From Mercurialis annua (lineage: Eukaryota; Streptophyta; Magnoliopsida; Malpighiales; Euphorbiaceae): a stretch of DNA of 64,000 nt. This document shows positions 37,974-48,300 of the stretch, in pieces. The position numbers and the translations under genes were made by a program. Location: NCBI RefSeq assembly GCF_937616625.2, contig NC_065575.1, forward strand, positions 32,549,001 through 32,613,000, written 5' to 3'. How positions within the stretch are numbered: position 1 is the first letter of the stretch; each line of letters starts with the position of its first letter. The notes beneath the pieces are model-generated. The model searched no databases and had not been told where the DNA came from. It was given only the letters and a program-made list of their open reading frames with translations.

Positions 37974-38612
37974 ATGTCATTTCTTCAAACACCAACAACA
38001 AGAATGTATAGATTCAATCACTTGGACAGAGTTTCAGACACGACTCAGTCGAGGGTTGTGGAAATGCGTTCTGAAGATCATTGGAGAACTTACTTCAATG
38101 CCTCCAAAAGAAACAACAAGCTGGTAACTTAGTTATACTCCAATGTTCAATGCTTATTTAGTTCTTCTACTCTATGTTTCTGTTGCTTTATTCGTTCTGA
38201 TTTGATCGTTTTTTGTTTTGTGAAGTTGGTGGTGGAATTCACAGCTACGTGGTGCAGACCTTGTCGATTGATGGAACAAACTATTCAAGAATTTGCTGCT
38301 ACGTTCTCAGATGTTGATTTTGTCAAGATTGATGTGGATCGTTTGATGGTAAAATTATCTTTACCTTTGCAGTTTATTTACATGATTTATGTTCTCTTAG
38401 GTAGACAGCGGTTGAAGTTTACTATATGATGAAATAATTTCTCGATATAATGATACTGATAATTGTCTTGGCGACAGTTTGTGGCTGACGAATTCAAGGC
38501 GAACACATTGCCAGCATTTGTACTGATGAAGCGAGGCAAACAAGTTGATAAGGTAGCAGGAGTCAAAAAGAATGAGTTGCAGAGCAAGATTGAGCAACAC
38601 AGGATACCATAA
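37974..38612 (+). CDS. Thioredoxin (h-type-like) with WCRPC active site, 3 exons, 135 aa
   Basis: Exons 37974-38123, 38226-38348 and 38478-38612 join in phase 0 to 136 codons including TAA. Thioredoxins reduce disulfides in target proteins. The fold is complete: the strand LVVEFTATW, the active site WCRPC (Cys60 and Cys63), KIDVD, the cis-proline region TLPAF (Pro103) and GVKKNELQSKI helix. The two-exon-border positions and lack of a plastid-type transit peptide fit the cytosolic h group; the N-terminus is about 20 residues longer than a minimal thioredoxin, as in some h subgroups, but lacks the MG start needed for myristoylation. The active site has Arg where WCGPC or WCPPC is usual, which should alter redox potential or partner choice. 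A possible polyadenylation signal AATAAA is at 38668. It converges with the DnaJ gene. Confidence 0.9.
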
Positions 38613-39269
38613 CTATGATACCTTATATGCAATAGTTAACGAAGCCATATATAATCAACACGAAAAAAATAAAGCTAAGAGATTACGACATTTGACATTT
38701 TATTGAGGCATTTCCCTTTTACCTGTAACTAAGTCAAATCAAATAATATTCGACACTATTGAATGTTGTTTTAGTACAAAGCGGGTTCCAGTCTAAAAAT
38801 ATGCCAAATTCTCGCAGCTCTAAGAAACACACACATCCATGCATTATCTATCAACTTTTAGATCAAAATAAAGGCAGAGTGCAGAGATATATTATGGTGG
38901 AATATGCGAAAAATAGATAAAAATTGTTCAGATTAAACTCGTCAGCTGTTCGAAGAGTTGTTAGCGATCGTTGAATTTCATCTAACAGCCGAACCAAATC
39001 GATATCTTGTCACAACCCTTCTATCAAGGATTTCAATCCCATCAAACATAAACATTACATACATGATTTTTCCTTGTAACTTCAAAGCAAAAACACTAAA
39101 AGCAGATCACTTGTACACAAATTTTAATCAGTAGCAGTAACACATTAACAACAGTGCTTTAAATGCTATGAATACCTACTATGCACAAACTTACTCCACC
39201 AAGAATACTGGGGAACACGTAATGTATTTACACTTAATTAACCTACCATACAACAATTTGAACTCTGAA
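38613..39269. other. Intergenic DNA between convergent thioredoxin and DnaJ genes
   Basis: This holds the 3' untranslated regions of both genes. AATAAA at 38668-38673 fits the thioredoxin transcript. No other feature is seen. Confidence 0.6.
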
Positions 39270-40640
39270 CTAACGATCCACGACGACGTTTCCCCCCAGG
39301 ACCCTCTTGAGATCAGATTTCTGTTGTGCAGTGAGTATCGACGGAAATGTAACATCAAATTTGATTATAAGGTTACCTCTCTTGTGCGGTTGTTTAGAAA
39401 TCGGCATTCCTTCATCCGAAATCACCACCTCATAGCCTGGTTTGATAATATCCGTCGCAGGAACTGTAAGATATCTTCCGTCCAACGTCGTTAAATCAAA
39501 AGTCTTCCCTGTAAGAGCTTCAAGTAGGGAAATTTTCTGATTGACTATCAAATCATTTCCATCTCTCTTGAAAACAGCATGCGGCTTTTCGTCCACCACG
39601 AAAATAACATCGGCAGCAACTACACCGCCAGCTTCTTGATTTCCTCTCTCAGGAAAAGTGATCTTCGTGCCTTTCTTCCACCCTGCTTTTATTTCTATCT
39701 TCAATATTTCATCTACAATTTTCGGCTTACTGCAACATAACATTTTACACAAGAAAACTAAAAATATTAGATCTTTAACATTTCCAAACACATACAAATT
39801 CATTCAAGTGATTCATATTGAAAAAAAGATAATAGCTATTAGGCTATGTTCACTTCATAAAATGAAATAACATAAAATTAAATAATTATTCCGTAAAAAA
39901 TTGAATAGTCATTCTTTATTTTTGAGAAGAATACTCATTCCACAAAATCATGAAATAACAATTTCATGAACTAAAATAAAGAACGGTTGTTTTATACAGA
40001 ATAACTATTTCATTCTACATTTATTTTATGAACTAAAATAAAGTATTCACAGTCATTCTATATGGAATTGAATAGTTACTCCGTAAGAAATTAAATAATC
40101 ATTTTATACGGAATAGTTATTCGATTTTCAGAATACTAACCCGAATTCGTCAGGAACAGAGCGAGAAATCTTGACTTTTCTTTTCGTACCTTTGTAAAGC
40201 TCCTCCAAACCACACAACAACTTACTCTCAATAGCCGCAACTTTCTTAACACCATGATTCCCCATTTCCCCATTCCGATAGAACCCACTCTTGACACTCC
40301 CACCGCCGCCGGATCCACCAAAAAAGTCATTAAAAATATCATTGGGATCCCTCGAGTTAAACCCGAATCCCCCATTTGGCGGCGTCTGCGGCACATCAGC
40401 ACCAAATTCAAAGCTCTTCAACCCCTCTTCTCCATAAAGATCATAGATTCGACGCTTTTGCGGATCGCTAAGAACATCATAAGCTTCAGATATTTGCTTA
40501 AACTTAGCCTCAGCTTCTGTCTTGTAAACAGGGTTCTTGTCAGGATGCCACTTCATTGCTAGTCTTTTGTATGCTTTTTTGAGCTCGTCATCGTTGGCTC
40601 TTCGGTTCACCTTCAGTACACTGAAGTAATCAACACCCAT
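39270..40640 (-). CDS. DnaJ/HSP40 co-chaperone, type II (DNAJB), 2 exons, 319 aa
   Basis: Exons 40640-40141 and 39729-39270 join at phase 2 (GG/T, Gly) to 320 codons including TAG. It would stimulate the ATPase of HSP70 and deliver unfolded clients. The N-terminal J domain (1-70) carries HPD at 32-34. A Gly/Phe-rich linker follows (about 80-125, [23 protein letters not shown]). Two C-terminal substrate-binding domains follow, with [20 protein letters not shown] and [20 protein letters not shown], then the end GNVVVDR. There is no cysteine-rich zinc finger, so it is type II (SIS1/DNAJB1-like). It is somewhat shorter than the usual 330-340 residues because the linker is short. Localisation is cytosolic or nuclear by family. 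The ATG at 40640 starts directly with MGVDYF, standard for the class. Confidence 0.93.
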
Positions 40641-41099
40641 CAGAAAATAATTTGGATTCTTTAATGTCGGCGACGGACAATACGGTGAGCCGGGTGGTTA
40701 AGGCTGAGTTTTGGTGGAGTTTGAAAAGTGAAGGGATAGCTTTGATTTGATGACGCGTTTGTTTGTTTGTTGGAAGATTTGGTGAGTTGTGTCTGATATT
40801 CTTAAAGAAGAAATGTTGGTGGCATAGGTGTGGGTCAGAGACTTATTTGTAACACACAAATACAGAATCGACAAGGCCGACTGGTAATAGTAATTTGTTG
40901 TGGAATTGGAAATTGGTAACTGTAAAAATTGAGTTCTGCAACCATGATTTTATGGTGAAGCCACGGGGTTATTTTCATTTCATTCTGAGTCCTCACTGAT
41001 CATTACTTGTAATCTTCGACGAAATGACAGCCCTGTCTGTCTAGATGTAAAAAAAAATTTACTAGTATTTTATAACATAAATTTGATACTTAATTAATA

Positions 41100-41337
41100 A
41101 AGAGAAAAGGGCTATTCATGCTCTTAGAGTTTAGGATTAGGATCAAGTGAGTTCTCAACGTCCGAAAAAATTCACCTATGGGTCCTCAGTTTGACACCGT
41201 CTCATTGCTTTTAAAATAGTGTGATCCTACGTGGCGAAGAGAAAGGATTATTATGCTTCTAATGTTTAGGTCCAGATCAAATGAACATTTAACATTTGAA
41301 AAAGTTCACTTATGCCTTCACGTTTGAAAACATGAAC
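41100..41337. repeat. Diverged tandem pair (about 120-bp period), second unit cut by the Tat element
   Basis: The sequence starting AGAGAAAAGGGCTATTCATGC near 41101 recurs from about 41239 as AGAGAAAGGATTATTATGCTT with conserved blocks (TTAGGATTAGGATCAA / TTAGGTCCAGATCAA; AAAATTCACCTATG / AAAGTTCACTTATG). The second unit ends where the LTR starts at 41338, so this repeat was the insertion target. Confidence 0.65.
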
Positions 41338-42119
41338 TGATAACGTAGCACATCTAATAGGGGCGAAGCAACCTCGCCAGGAACGAACATCACTAAGTCA
41401 AGCATTTCACCGACCTGATAACAATGCCCGACCTTCTCGAAATCTTAGAGCACGCGACTTGGGGGGTCACCGGATCAATGGGAATTCAAACATCATCCGA
41501 GACAATCATGCCTGATAAGGTCGGACCAGGAATTCTATCCGGGATCTGAGTTATATTCAACTCAGACCTAGGCCGAGCTCCGAGCTCCTAAGCCTGAAGG
41601 ACCGGACCATCTGGTCCGAGCTCTGAACAACTCTCAAATACAAGAGCCATGATAACTTGACTCCCAAGTTATCCGGGCTTCAAGGCTTGACCGGGCTCCG
41701 AGGTCCTGCCCCGGAGCGCTCTCGTGTACCAGATCCTGGGACCACAGGAGATCTTCTGACAAGTACGTGAAGAATGTTCCCTCTGACACACCTAACAACC
41801 TGTGCCACCCGCAGGGATATTCTGCCACGTCAGCATAACTGATTTCTGGGACCACTGGGCTCATAGCTTGCCAGCAAGGCAGGTTTGTCCTTAAACCCTA
41901 ACTATAAATAGAGGGTTTAAGGACAAACCCTAGGTAATTTTCTCTTTTCTCTACTCTAAGCACTCTCCTTTTCTCTTCTTCTTCTTCCTTTACTTCAAAA
42001 AAAACCTTACTTGAGCGTCGGAGTGAACGTCCGGTGACCCCCACCGGAGTTCCTTCTGACCTCTGTTTATTTGTGGTGTGCAGGTCGGTAAAGCTCGGAT
42101 TCTGTTTGGTGATTCATCA
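41338..42119 (+). repeat. 5' LTR of the Tat element (782 bp)
   Basis: It starts TGATAACGTAGCACATCTAA and ends GGTGATTCATCA, TG...CA. It is the same length as the shared LTR at 55155. Observed differences are A/G in GGATC(A/G)ATGGG and T/C in CTCA(T/C)AGC. It contains a hairpin-borne TATA box (41882-41929) followed by a pyrimidine-rich start region TTTTCTCTTTTCTC. Confidence 0.95.
41882..41929 (+). promoter_or_regulatory. LTR TATA box in the loop of a perfect 18-bp inverted repeat
   Basis: The arms GGTTTGTCCTTAAACCCT (41882-41899) and AGGGTTTAAGGACAAACC (41912-41929) are exact reverse complements. The 12-base loop AACTATAAATAG holds the TATA box. A CT-rich stretch follows, so transcription should start about 30 bases further. 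The same arrangement is intact at 55699-55746. As DNA it could extrude as a cruciform; if an upstream transcript crossed it, the RNA would fold into a strong hairpin. Confidence 0.85.
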
Positions 42120-42121
42120 CT

Positions 42122-42139
42122 TGGCGCCGTCTGTGGGAA
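42122..42139 (+). promoter_or_regulatory. Primer binding site of the Tat element
   Basis: TGGCGCCGTCTGTGGGAA starts two bases after the LTR. TGGCGCC is complementary to a tRNA 3' end and is the usual opening in Tat and Athila elements; the exact tRNA is not resolved here. The same site follows the shared LTR at 55939-55956. Confidence 0.8.
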
Positions 42140-42743
42140 ACGTTTTGTATTCCCCTGTTCTGCTCTGGTTCTTTTGACGTTGCTGATCAGATCTTGACAA
42201 GAAACAATGGCTGATGATCCTGTTTTGGACAGGGTAGACCCTCTGGGAACTACGGTTACCGACACTAACTTGGTTAGTGGAGTTTCTGCCAGTGGTCGGA
42301 CCTCTGTGATCACTGGTTTAACTCCTCCGGCGAATGCTCAGGTGGGAGGATCCAGGGCCTCCGGCAGTGGAGCTGGATTTGTGCCTTTATATGGGTTGGA
42401 AAACTATCCTAGGGCGAACCCTTTTGCTTCAGATGCAAGTCACACCCACTTATCAACCCCAGGAACCACCGTGCCTCAGAGTTTCCTCCACAATACCTTG
42501 TCTCCCTCTCAACTCAACTTCCCGGTAGACGCTACACTGGTGGCTACGGGAACAGGAACAACTTCTGGGCAGGATATACCTCCGGCGGTCTTACAAGCTC
42601 AAGAATATTTAGAATACATGGCTCGCCAACTGCACCAGGCCCAGCAGATGCATTTTGCAGTCATGTCCCAGTATTACCCAAGTTACAATCCCTCCGCCAC
42701 CCCCGTGGCCCCTCCACCCCAAGCTGCTAAGTTTCAGGATGGT

Positions 42744-45329
42744 TGTCACGACCCAATTATTGAGCCGAGACCGGCGCTAGGGAATGGGAGTGGTAGCTCC
42801 GAAACCCGTAGCAAGCCTAAAACCATTAATAATTTTTCACAATTGAAAACATATTATTATATATAAAACGTTTTCAGAAAACTCTTTAAATAATATAATA
42901 TAGATATTAAAATATCATATTAGAGTTTACATTCAAAACTAACTATTTGAAATCAATTTACCAATCTTAGATTGACAACTACTGACTACTGCAGCTCATG
43001 TAACTCATATTTGTGCAAGTCCAATGACTTCTGGCACAATGGAGATGGTTTGTCTGATCCGACTTCTACTACCTGCAAACATCAAAGTGAGGGGTCAGTA
43101 TTTGGGAAAATACTGAGTGAGTTTGCAAGTTACTTATAGTATTATCAAAATATAGCGTCACACGCTTAATACGTATGCAAATTCCATACATAATATAAGC
43201 ACACAGTAAACGTTCCTAATTAACAGACTCTATCAAAACTCTAATCCTTGATTCGCTAAACTTATATAATCGAATCAACTTGATCCAAATGGTCCAACCC
43301 GGGAGTGTTCACACTCGACCACGTCAGTCGCAACCAATCTCTTAATCCCAAAGTGTGAGTCCAACTCACTGGTGGGTCCAACCCACTAGATACGGGGCTC
43401 AGGTTACTTAACCGAGTTCACTCTCATGGGGCTCAGGTTATTTTAACCGAGTTCACTCTCGTATCGCACTCTTATCGTATGCGCATTTCGTAATCTCATT
43501 GACAATCTAGACACGCTAGAATGACTTACTGATAATCTCATAGCCTATTGATACTCAATAGGTATTGACTTCTATAGATCTCATACTAACTATTCATATT
43601 TAAACAATGAATACAAAAACGTGCATAATCAAACTCATCAAGCGCAATATCTTATATGAACAAATCATATAGATACAATGAATATAATAATAACATTCAT
43701 AATATAAGAAAATGACTTTTATAATAATACGTGAAAGTAAATTGCCACTCACAGTGACCGCTATCCAAAAACTGCATTATTATAATCCCGCAAGCGTAAG
43801 CTCCATGCATTGTCCACTCACGTATCCACTCCTGCTAACTGGCTTGATAGCTTGTCGGTACGTCAGTTATTTAATCGAGTTACCTATACGTTTAATCCAT
43901 AAACGTTGACTTAGTATCAAAATCCTAAGTTATAAACTTAGGTTAACATAATCGTATTTCAAATACGATTCTTAACTTTGATAATCTCTTAGTCACACTT
44001 CTCTTTTAAACGTCCTAGTTTACGTTTTGATATTCAATCGAATCACGATTGATTACACGACTTGAAATTGTTTGAAATCGAGTTTCCGCGTCAGGGCCCA
44101 GAAAGCCCAAATCAGGAATCCTTACTCGGCGAAGGACTGCACGTTCGTGCGGCAGTGTACTGCACGTTCGTGCAGTACGCTGCACGTTCGTGTGCTCCAC
44201 GTTCGTGTAGTGTCCTACACGAACGTGTGCTACACGTTCGTGCAGTCTGCTACACGAACGTGTACTGCACGTTCGTGCAGTCTGCTACACGAACGTGTAC
44301 TGCACGTTCGTGCAGCAAACGGCTGCCGATGTGCAGCTCCGGGGTTCATTCCCCGGGCCAATTCCGACGTGCTTAAACGTCCAAAATCGATTCTAGCACG
44401 ATTTCCATTAATAACCATCTCAAATATCATCAAAAACGCTAATAGAAACGCGATTACGATTCGTTTGATTCGTTAAAACGAAATAACCCTTATTTATCAA
44501 TTCTCATAATAAAAACGTCAAGCTTACCTCGATTTGAAGCTTAGCGATAATAGAGAATCGAATTCTGAACGAATCGATATAAAGAACTTGCGATTTGAGC
44601 GAGAAACGGCGAAACGGCGGCGGATCGACGACGATCGTCAAATTCCCTTCGTCTGTTTCCATCACCTTCTGATAATTTCTTCTTTCCTTATTCTTAAGGA
44701 AAGTTACTTATATATCTTGGTTAACTGTCCACTTTGATCCTTCATTTCTTTAACTTAAACCATTTCTCTTTTAAACTTTCTAATTTAACCAAATGGTTAA
44801 ATTATTCTTTTAACTCGATTGCTCACGTATTATTTATATTCATATAAATAATACTAACTCGATATTATTATTTTCCGTCAAAATCTTTTAATTACTATTC
44901 TCGAGACTTAATTGGCTAATTTACACTTTAGCCCTTAAACTTCTCAAAAGTTGCATTTTAGTCCAAAACGCATCCGCGTCCAAATTTTAAAAGGTCTCCG
45001 ATTGACCCGAAACTTTTACCACATATACTATAAAATATTTCGCGGGCTTTGGCGAAATAATATCCCTTCGGGTCTTATATGGTTAAATCACCATTTTAGT
45101 CCCTGTACTTTATTTTGCGACTTTCTTAATATTTTTCTTTTCCAATTCTAATTCCAACTCTAGAACTGAAATATAATATTAAATCTTTCGCAATAATCCT
45201 TTCGAGTCCGTCCTGCTAAAATTTAATATTTATCCTAATCTCTCGGAAATCTTTCTGATATCGCCACTCTAGCGACTTAACACTGGACACGTGGTCCAAT
45301 TAACTACTTAAATATTTTGGGGTATTACA
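42744..45329 (-). repeat. Solo LTR of the Tekay-type family inserted in Tat gag
   Basis: The segment starts TGTCACGACCC and ends GGGGTATTACA, the reverse complement of the LTR ends at 4057 and 6257. ATGGT flanks it on both sides (42739-42743 and 45330-45334). The sister unit has a single ATGGT at the same place (near 56558), giving the empty site. No internal region remains, so the element left by LTR-LTR recombination after insertion. At 2586 bp it is longer than the LTR at 4057-6257. It has its own palindrome array at 44138-44314. Confidence 0.96.
44138..44314. repeat. Palindrome array TGCACGTTCGTGCA / TACACGAACGTGTA in the solo LTR
   Basis: About ten palindromes of the form (T)(G/A)CACG(TT/AA)CGTG(C/T)A lie at roughly 16-22 bp spacing. 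The CACG-NN-CGTG core is the same as in the LTR at 4057-6257, but the outer bases and copy number differ. Many copies are mosaic, with GC on one arm and AC on the other. Confidence 0.85.
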
Positions 45330-48300
45330 ATGGTCGTCCTCCGAGAGAAGAAGGTCGGAGCGATCACCCACGACCCAGACCTAGGGGTCCCACAGAGCAT
45401 CAAGCACCGAGAGGCGAAGATCATCGTGACACTAATTTGCCGAGAGACGAAGGTCGGCATGATCGCCCTCTGCCGAGAGACGAAGGTCGGCATGATCGCC
45501 CTTTTCCGAGAGACGAAGGTCGGAATGATCCTCCTCCTCCTCGAAGGGAGGGGGTGCAAGACGAGAATCTACCACCGGGGACACAGCGCGGTGACGCTGG
45601 ATTGGGGAGGGGAGACCCAGACCCGGAGGCAGATCCTCTGCGGACCGCGAGAGCAGGAGTTCCACCGGTCAGGAGAAACGGGGCAGAAAGTGTTCACAGC
45701 TCGGGTGCAGCGTCACAGCATCAGAAAACTTTGCATGACGAAGTCACTCGTCTGGTCCAGGCCGAGCTTGATAAACACAAAGGACACAAGGCAGAGTCTC
45801 GACCTTTTACTACTTGTGGCATTGCTAGCCCCTTGTCAAAGGCTATATGGGATGACCCATTTCCAGATAAGTTTAAATATCCGCCCATTGACAGATATAA
45901 CGGTAAATCCGACCCGATGACTCATTTAAGTTGCTTTCAGGTTGCCATGGGAGTCCAAAGTGTCTCGGACGCCACGGTGTGCAAAGTGTTCCCTTCAACG
46001 TTGAGTGACGCCGCGCAAAAGTGGTACCAGAACCTCAAGGAGGGCTCTATTACTAGTTTCAGAGAGCTCGCTATGGCTTTCAAAACTCATTTTGCCCCGA
46101 GCATCGAACGAAAGAAAAGATCCAGTGATTTGAAGAAATGCTTTCAGAAGCAGGGAGAAAGTTTGAAAGCTTACATCGCTCGGTTCAATGCCGAGGCGAT
46201 CATGATAGAAGATTTGAACGATGATACCGCCATCGATGCTATGAAAGATAATACCAGCATGCAAGTCTTCCGAGACAGCTTGATCACCAACCCGGTTGAC
46301 ACTTACACCGAGTTAATGGACAGGGCGTGGAATTATATCAATCTCGACGAAGAAAGGCAGAGGAAGTCTTACGGGATGGCTAGTCCAGTTCCCAGTAAAA
46401 CGCAGAATACTCAGGGGTCCAACCGTAGCCAAGATCGGTACCGACCTCTGAATGAGACTTCGGGATACAGGGGTAACAAGCCATTCAATGCTCAAACCAG
46501 TCCGCCAAGTACAGGTCCTGGTACGAAGCCAAGTTTCAGTATTGGAGGAGGAACGGAAGGATACGTGGACCGAGCAGGAGTACCAAGACAAGACGTACCA
46601 CTTAACACACCGAGGGAGCAGATTCTATCCTGGATCAAGCACAACAATGAAGAGATTCGTTATCCACCGAGGCTAGTGAAGGATGGGGACCGATCCAAGT
46701 TCTGTGATTTTCATGATGGTTATGGCCACGAAACAGAGGAATGTGGACGTTTGCGAAGTGAGATAGACAAGTTAGTCTGCCAGGGGCGACTACAACATTT
46801 TGTTGTGGCTAAGGAGGGCCAAGACCGAGGAAATACGAGGGTCAACTCGGCCAGGTCGGAGCCCGGGGGGAGCAGGGAAGCCCAATCCCCATCAAAAAAG
46901 ACACAGGTCACGGGGGTAATTAACAAAATCTCAGGAGGAACTTCGGAATCTGAGTACAGTCGAAAACGCAGAAAGAAAAAGCAAAAGATGGTCATGTCGG
47001 TATCTACTGGGTCGCCATGGCCTAACATTGTTTTCGGGCCAGAGGATGCGAAAGGAGTAGATTTTCCCCATGAAGACGCTTTGATTGTATCAGCCATCAT
47101 TGGATCGAAATGGGTAAAACGATTGCTGGTGGACGATGGTAGCTCGGTTAACTTGTTGACTCTGTCAGTCTTTTTGACAATGGGAGGATCCAAGACTGAC
47201 CTCAAACCTGTGAACATTCCCCTCCTGGGGCTGGGGGGAGCTCCGGTCACCCCAGAGGGCATGGTCGAGCTAGATTTGGAGCTCGGCATCGAAACACCTC
47301 AGGAGGACGGAACAAAGGGAATCCTGGCGGAACCAACACGGAAGGTACGTTCACTGTTCATGATAGTTGACATGCCTCTTGCGTATAATGGTATTCTTGG
47401 TAGACCTATGTTGTATAGCACAGGTGCAGTGACTAGTATTCGTTACTTGATGATGAAAATCCCAGTGGAAAACAAGGTTATAACTATCAGGGGAAATCAA
47501 ACCCTATCTAGGCAATGTTACATGGCCACTATGGGCAGCACGGTGGAAACGATGAACATCGATACACCGGAGCTGCTCCTCAGAGAGAAAAAAGCTCAGA
47601 AACCCCGAGAAAACTTAGAAACGATTGAACTTACAGAGGGATCCGAGATGTGTGTAAAGCTGGGGGTAGATTGGCCAAACGAGCACCGGGAGGCTATCAT
47701 AGCTCGGATAAAACAGTATGTGGAGGAGTTTACCAACAAGCCAGAGGATATTGGAGGGGTAGACCCGAAGATAATCTCTCACAAGTTAAACGTGGATGCC
47801 AAATGCAAGCCTGTCAAGCAAAAGAAAAGAACTTTCTCTCTGGAGAAACAGATTGCTATCCGAGATGAAGTGGAAAAGCTCTTGAAAGCCGGGTTCATCA
47901 GGAAAGTAGACTACCCTGAATGGCTGGCTAATGTAGTCCTGATCAAGAAGTCCAACGGTAGATGGAGGCTTTGTATAGATTTCACTGATCTAAACAAGGC
48001 CTGCCCAAAAGACAGTTTTCCTCTGCCAAACATTGACCAACTGGTAGACGCGACGTGCGGATTTGCGGTCTATGCATTTTTAGACGCTTCTCAGGGATAT
48101 CACCAGATCCCGATGAGTAAAGATGACGAAGAAAAGACAGCTTTCACAACGGATCTGGGGACTTATTGCTACAAGAAGATGCCTTTTGGTTTGAAAAATG
48201 CTGGGGCAACCTATCAAAGACTCATGAATCATGTTTTTAAAGATCAACTGGGCAAGAACGTCGAGGTTTATGTAGATGACATAGTCGTGAAATCCAAGGG

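Noticed and set aside
39168..40562. Plus-strand frames over the DnaJ gene
   Set aside because: Shadows of the minus-strand gene, which has the complete domain set.
41990..42313. Minus-strand 107-residue frame, present twice (also 55807-56130)
   Set aside because: It is repeated only because the LTR/gag region is repeated, and it overlaps the real gag start in the opposite strand without any recognisable motif.
45317..45334. Start of the long gag-pol frame at 45317
   Set aside because: The ATG lies in the end of the solo LTR. The real gag start is at 42207, as the uninterrupted second unit shows.
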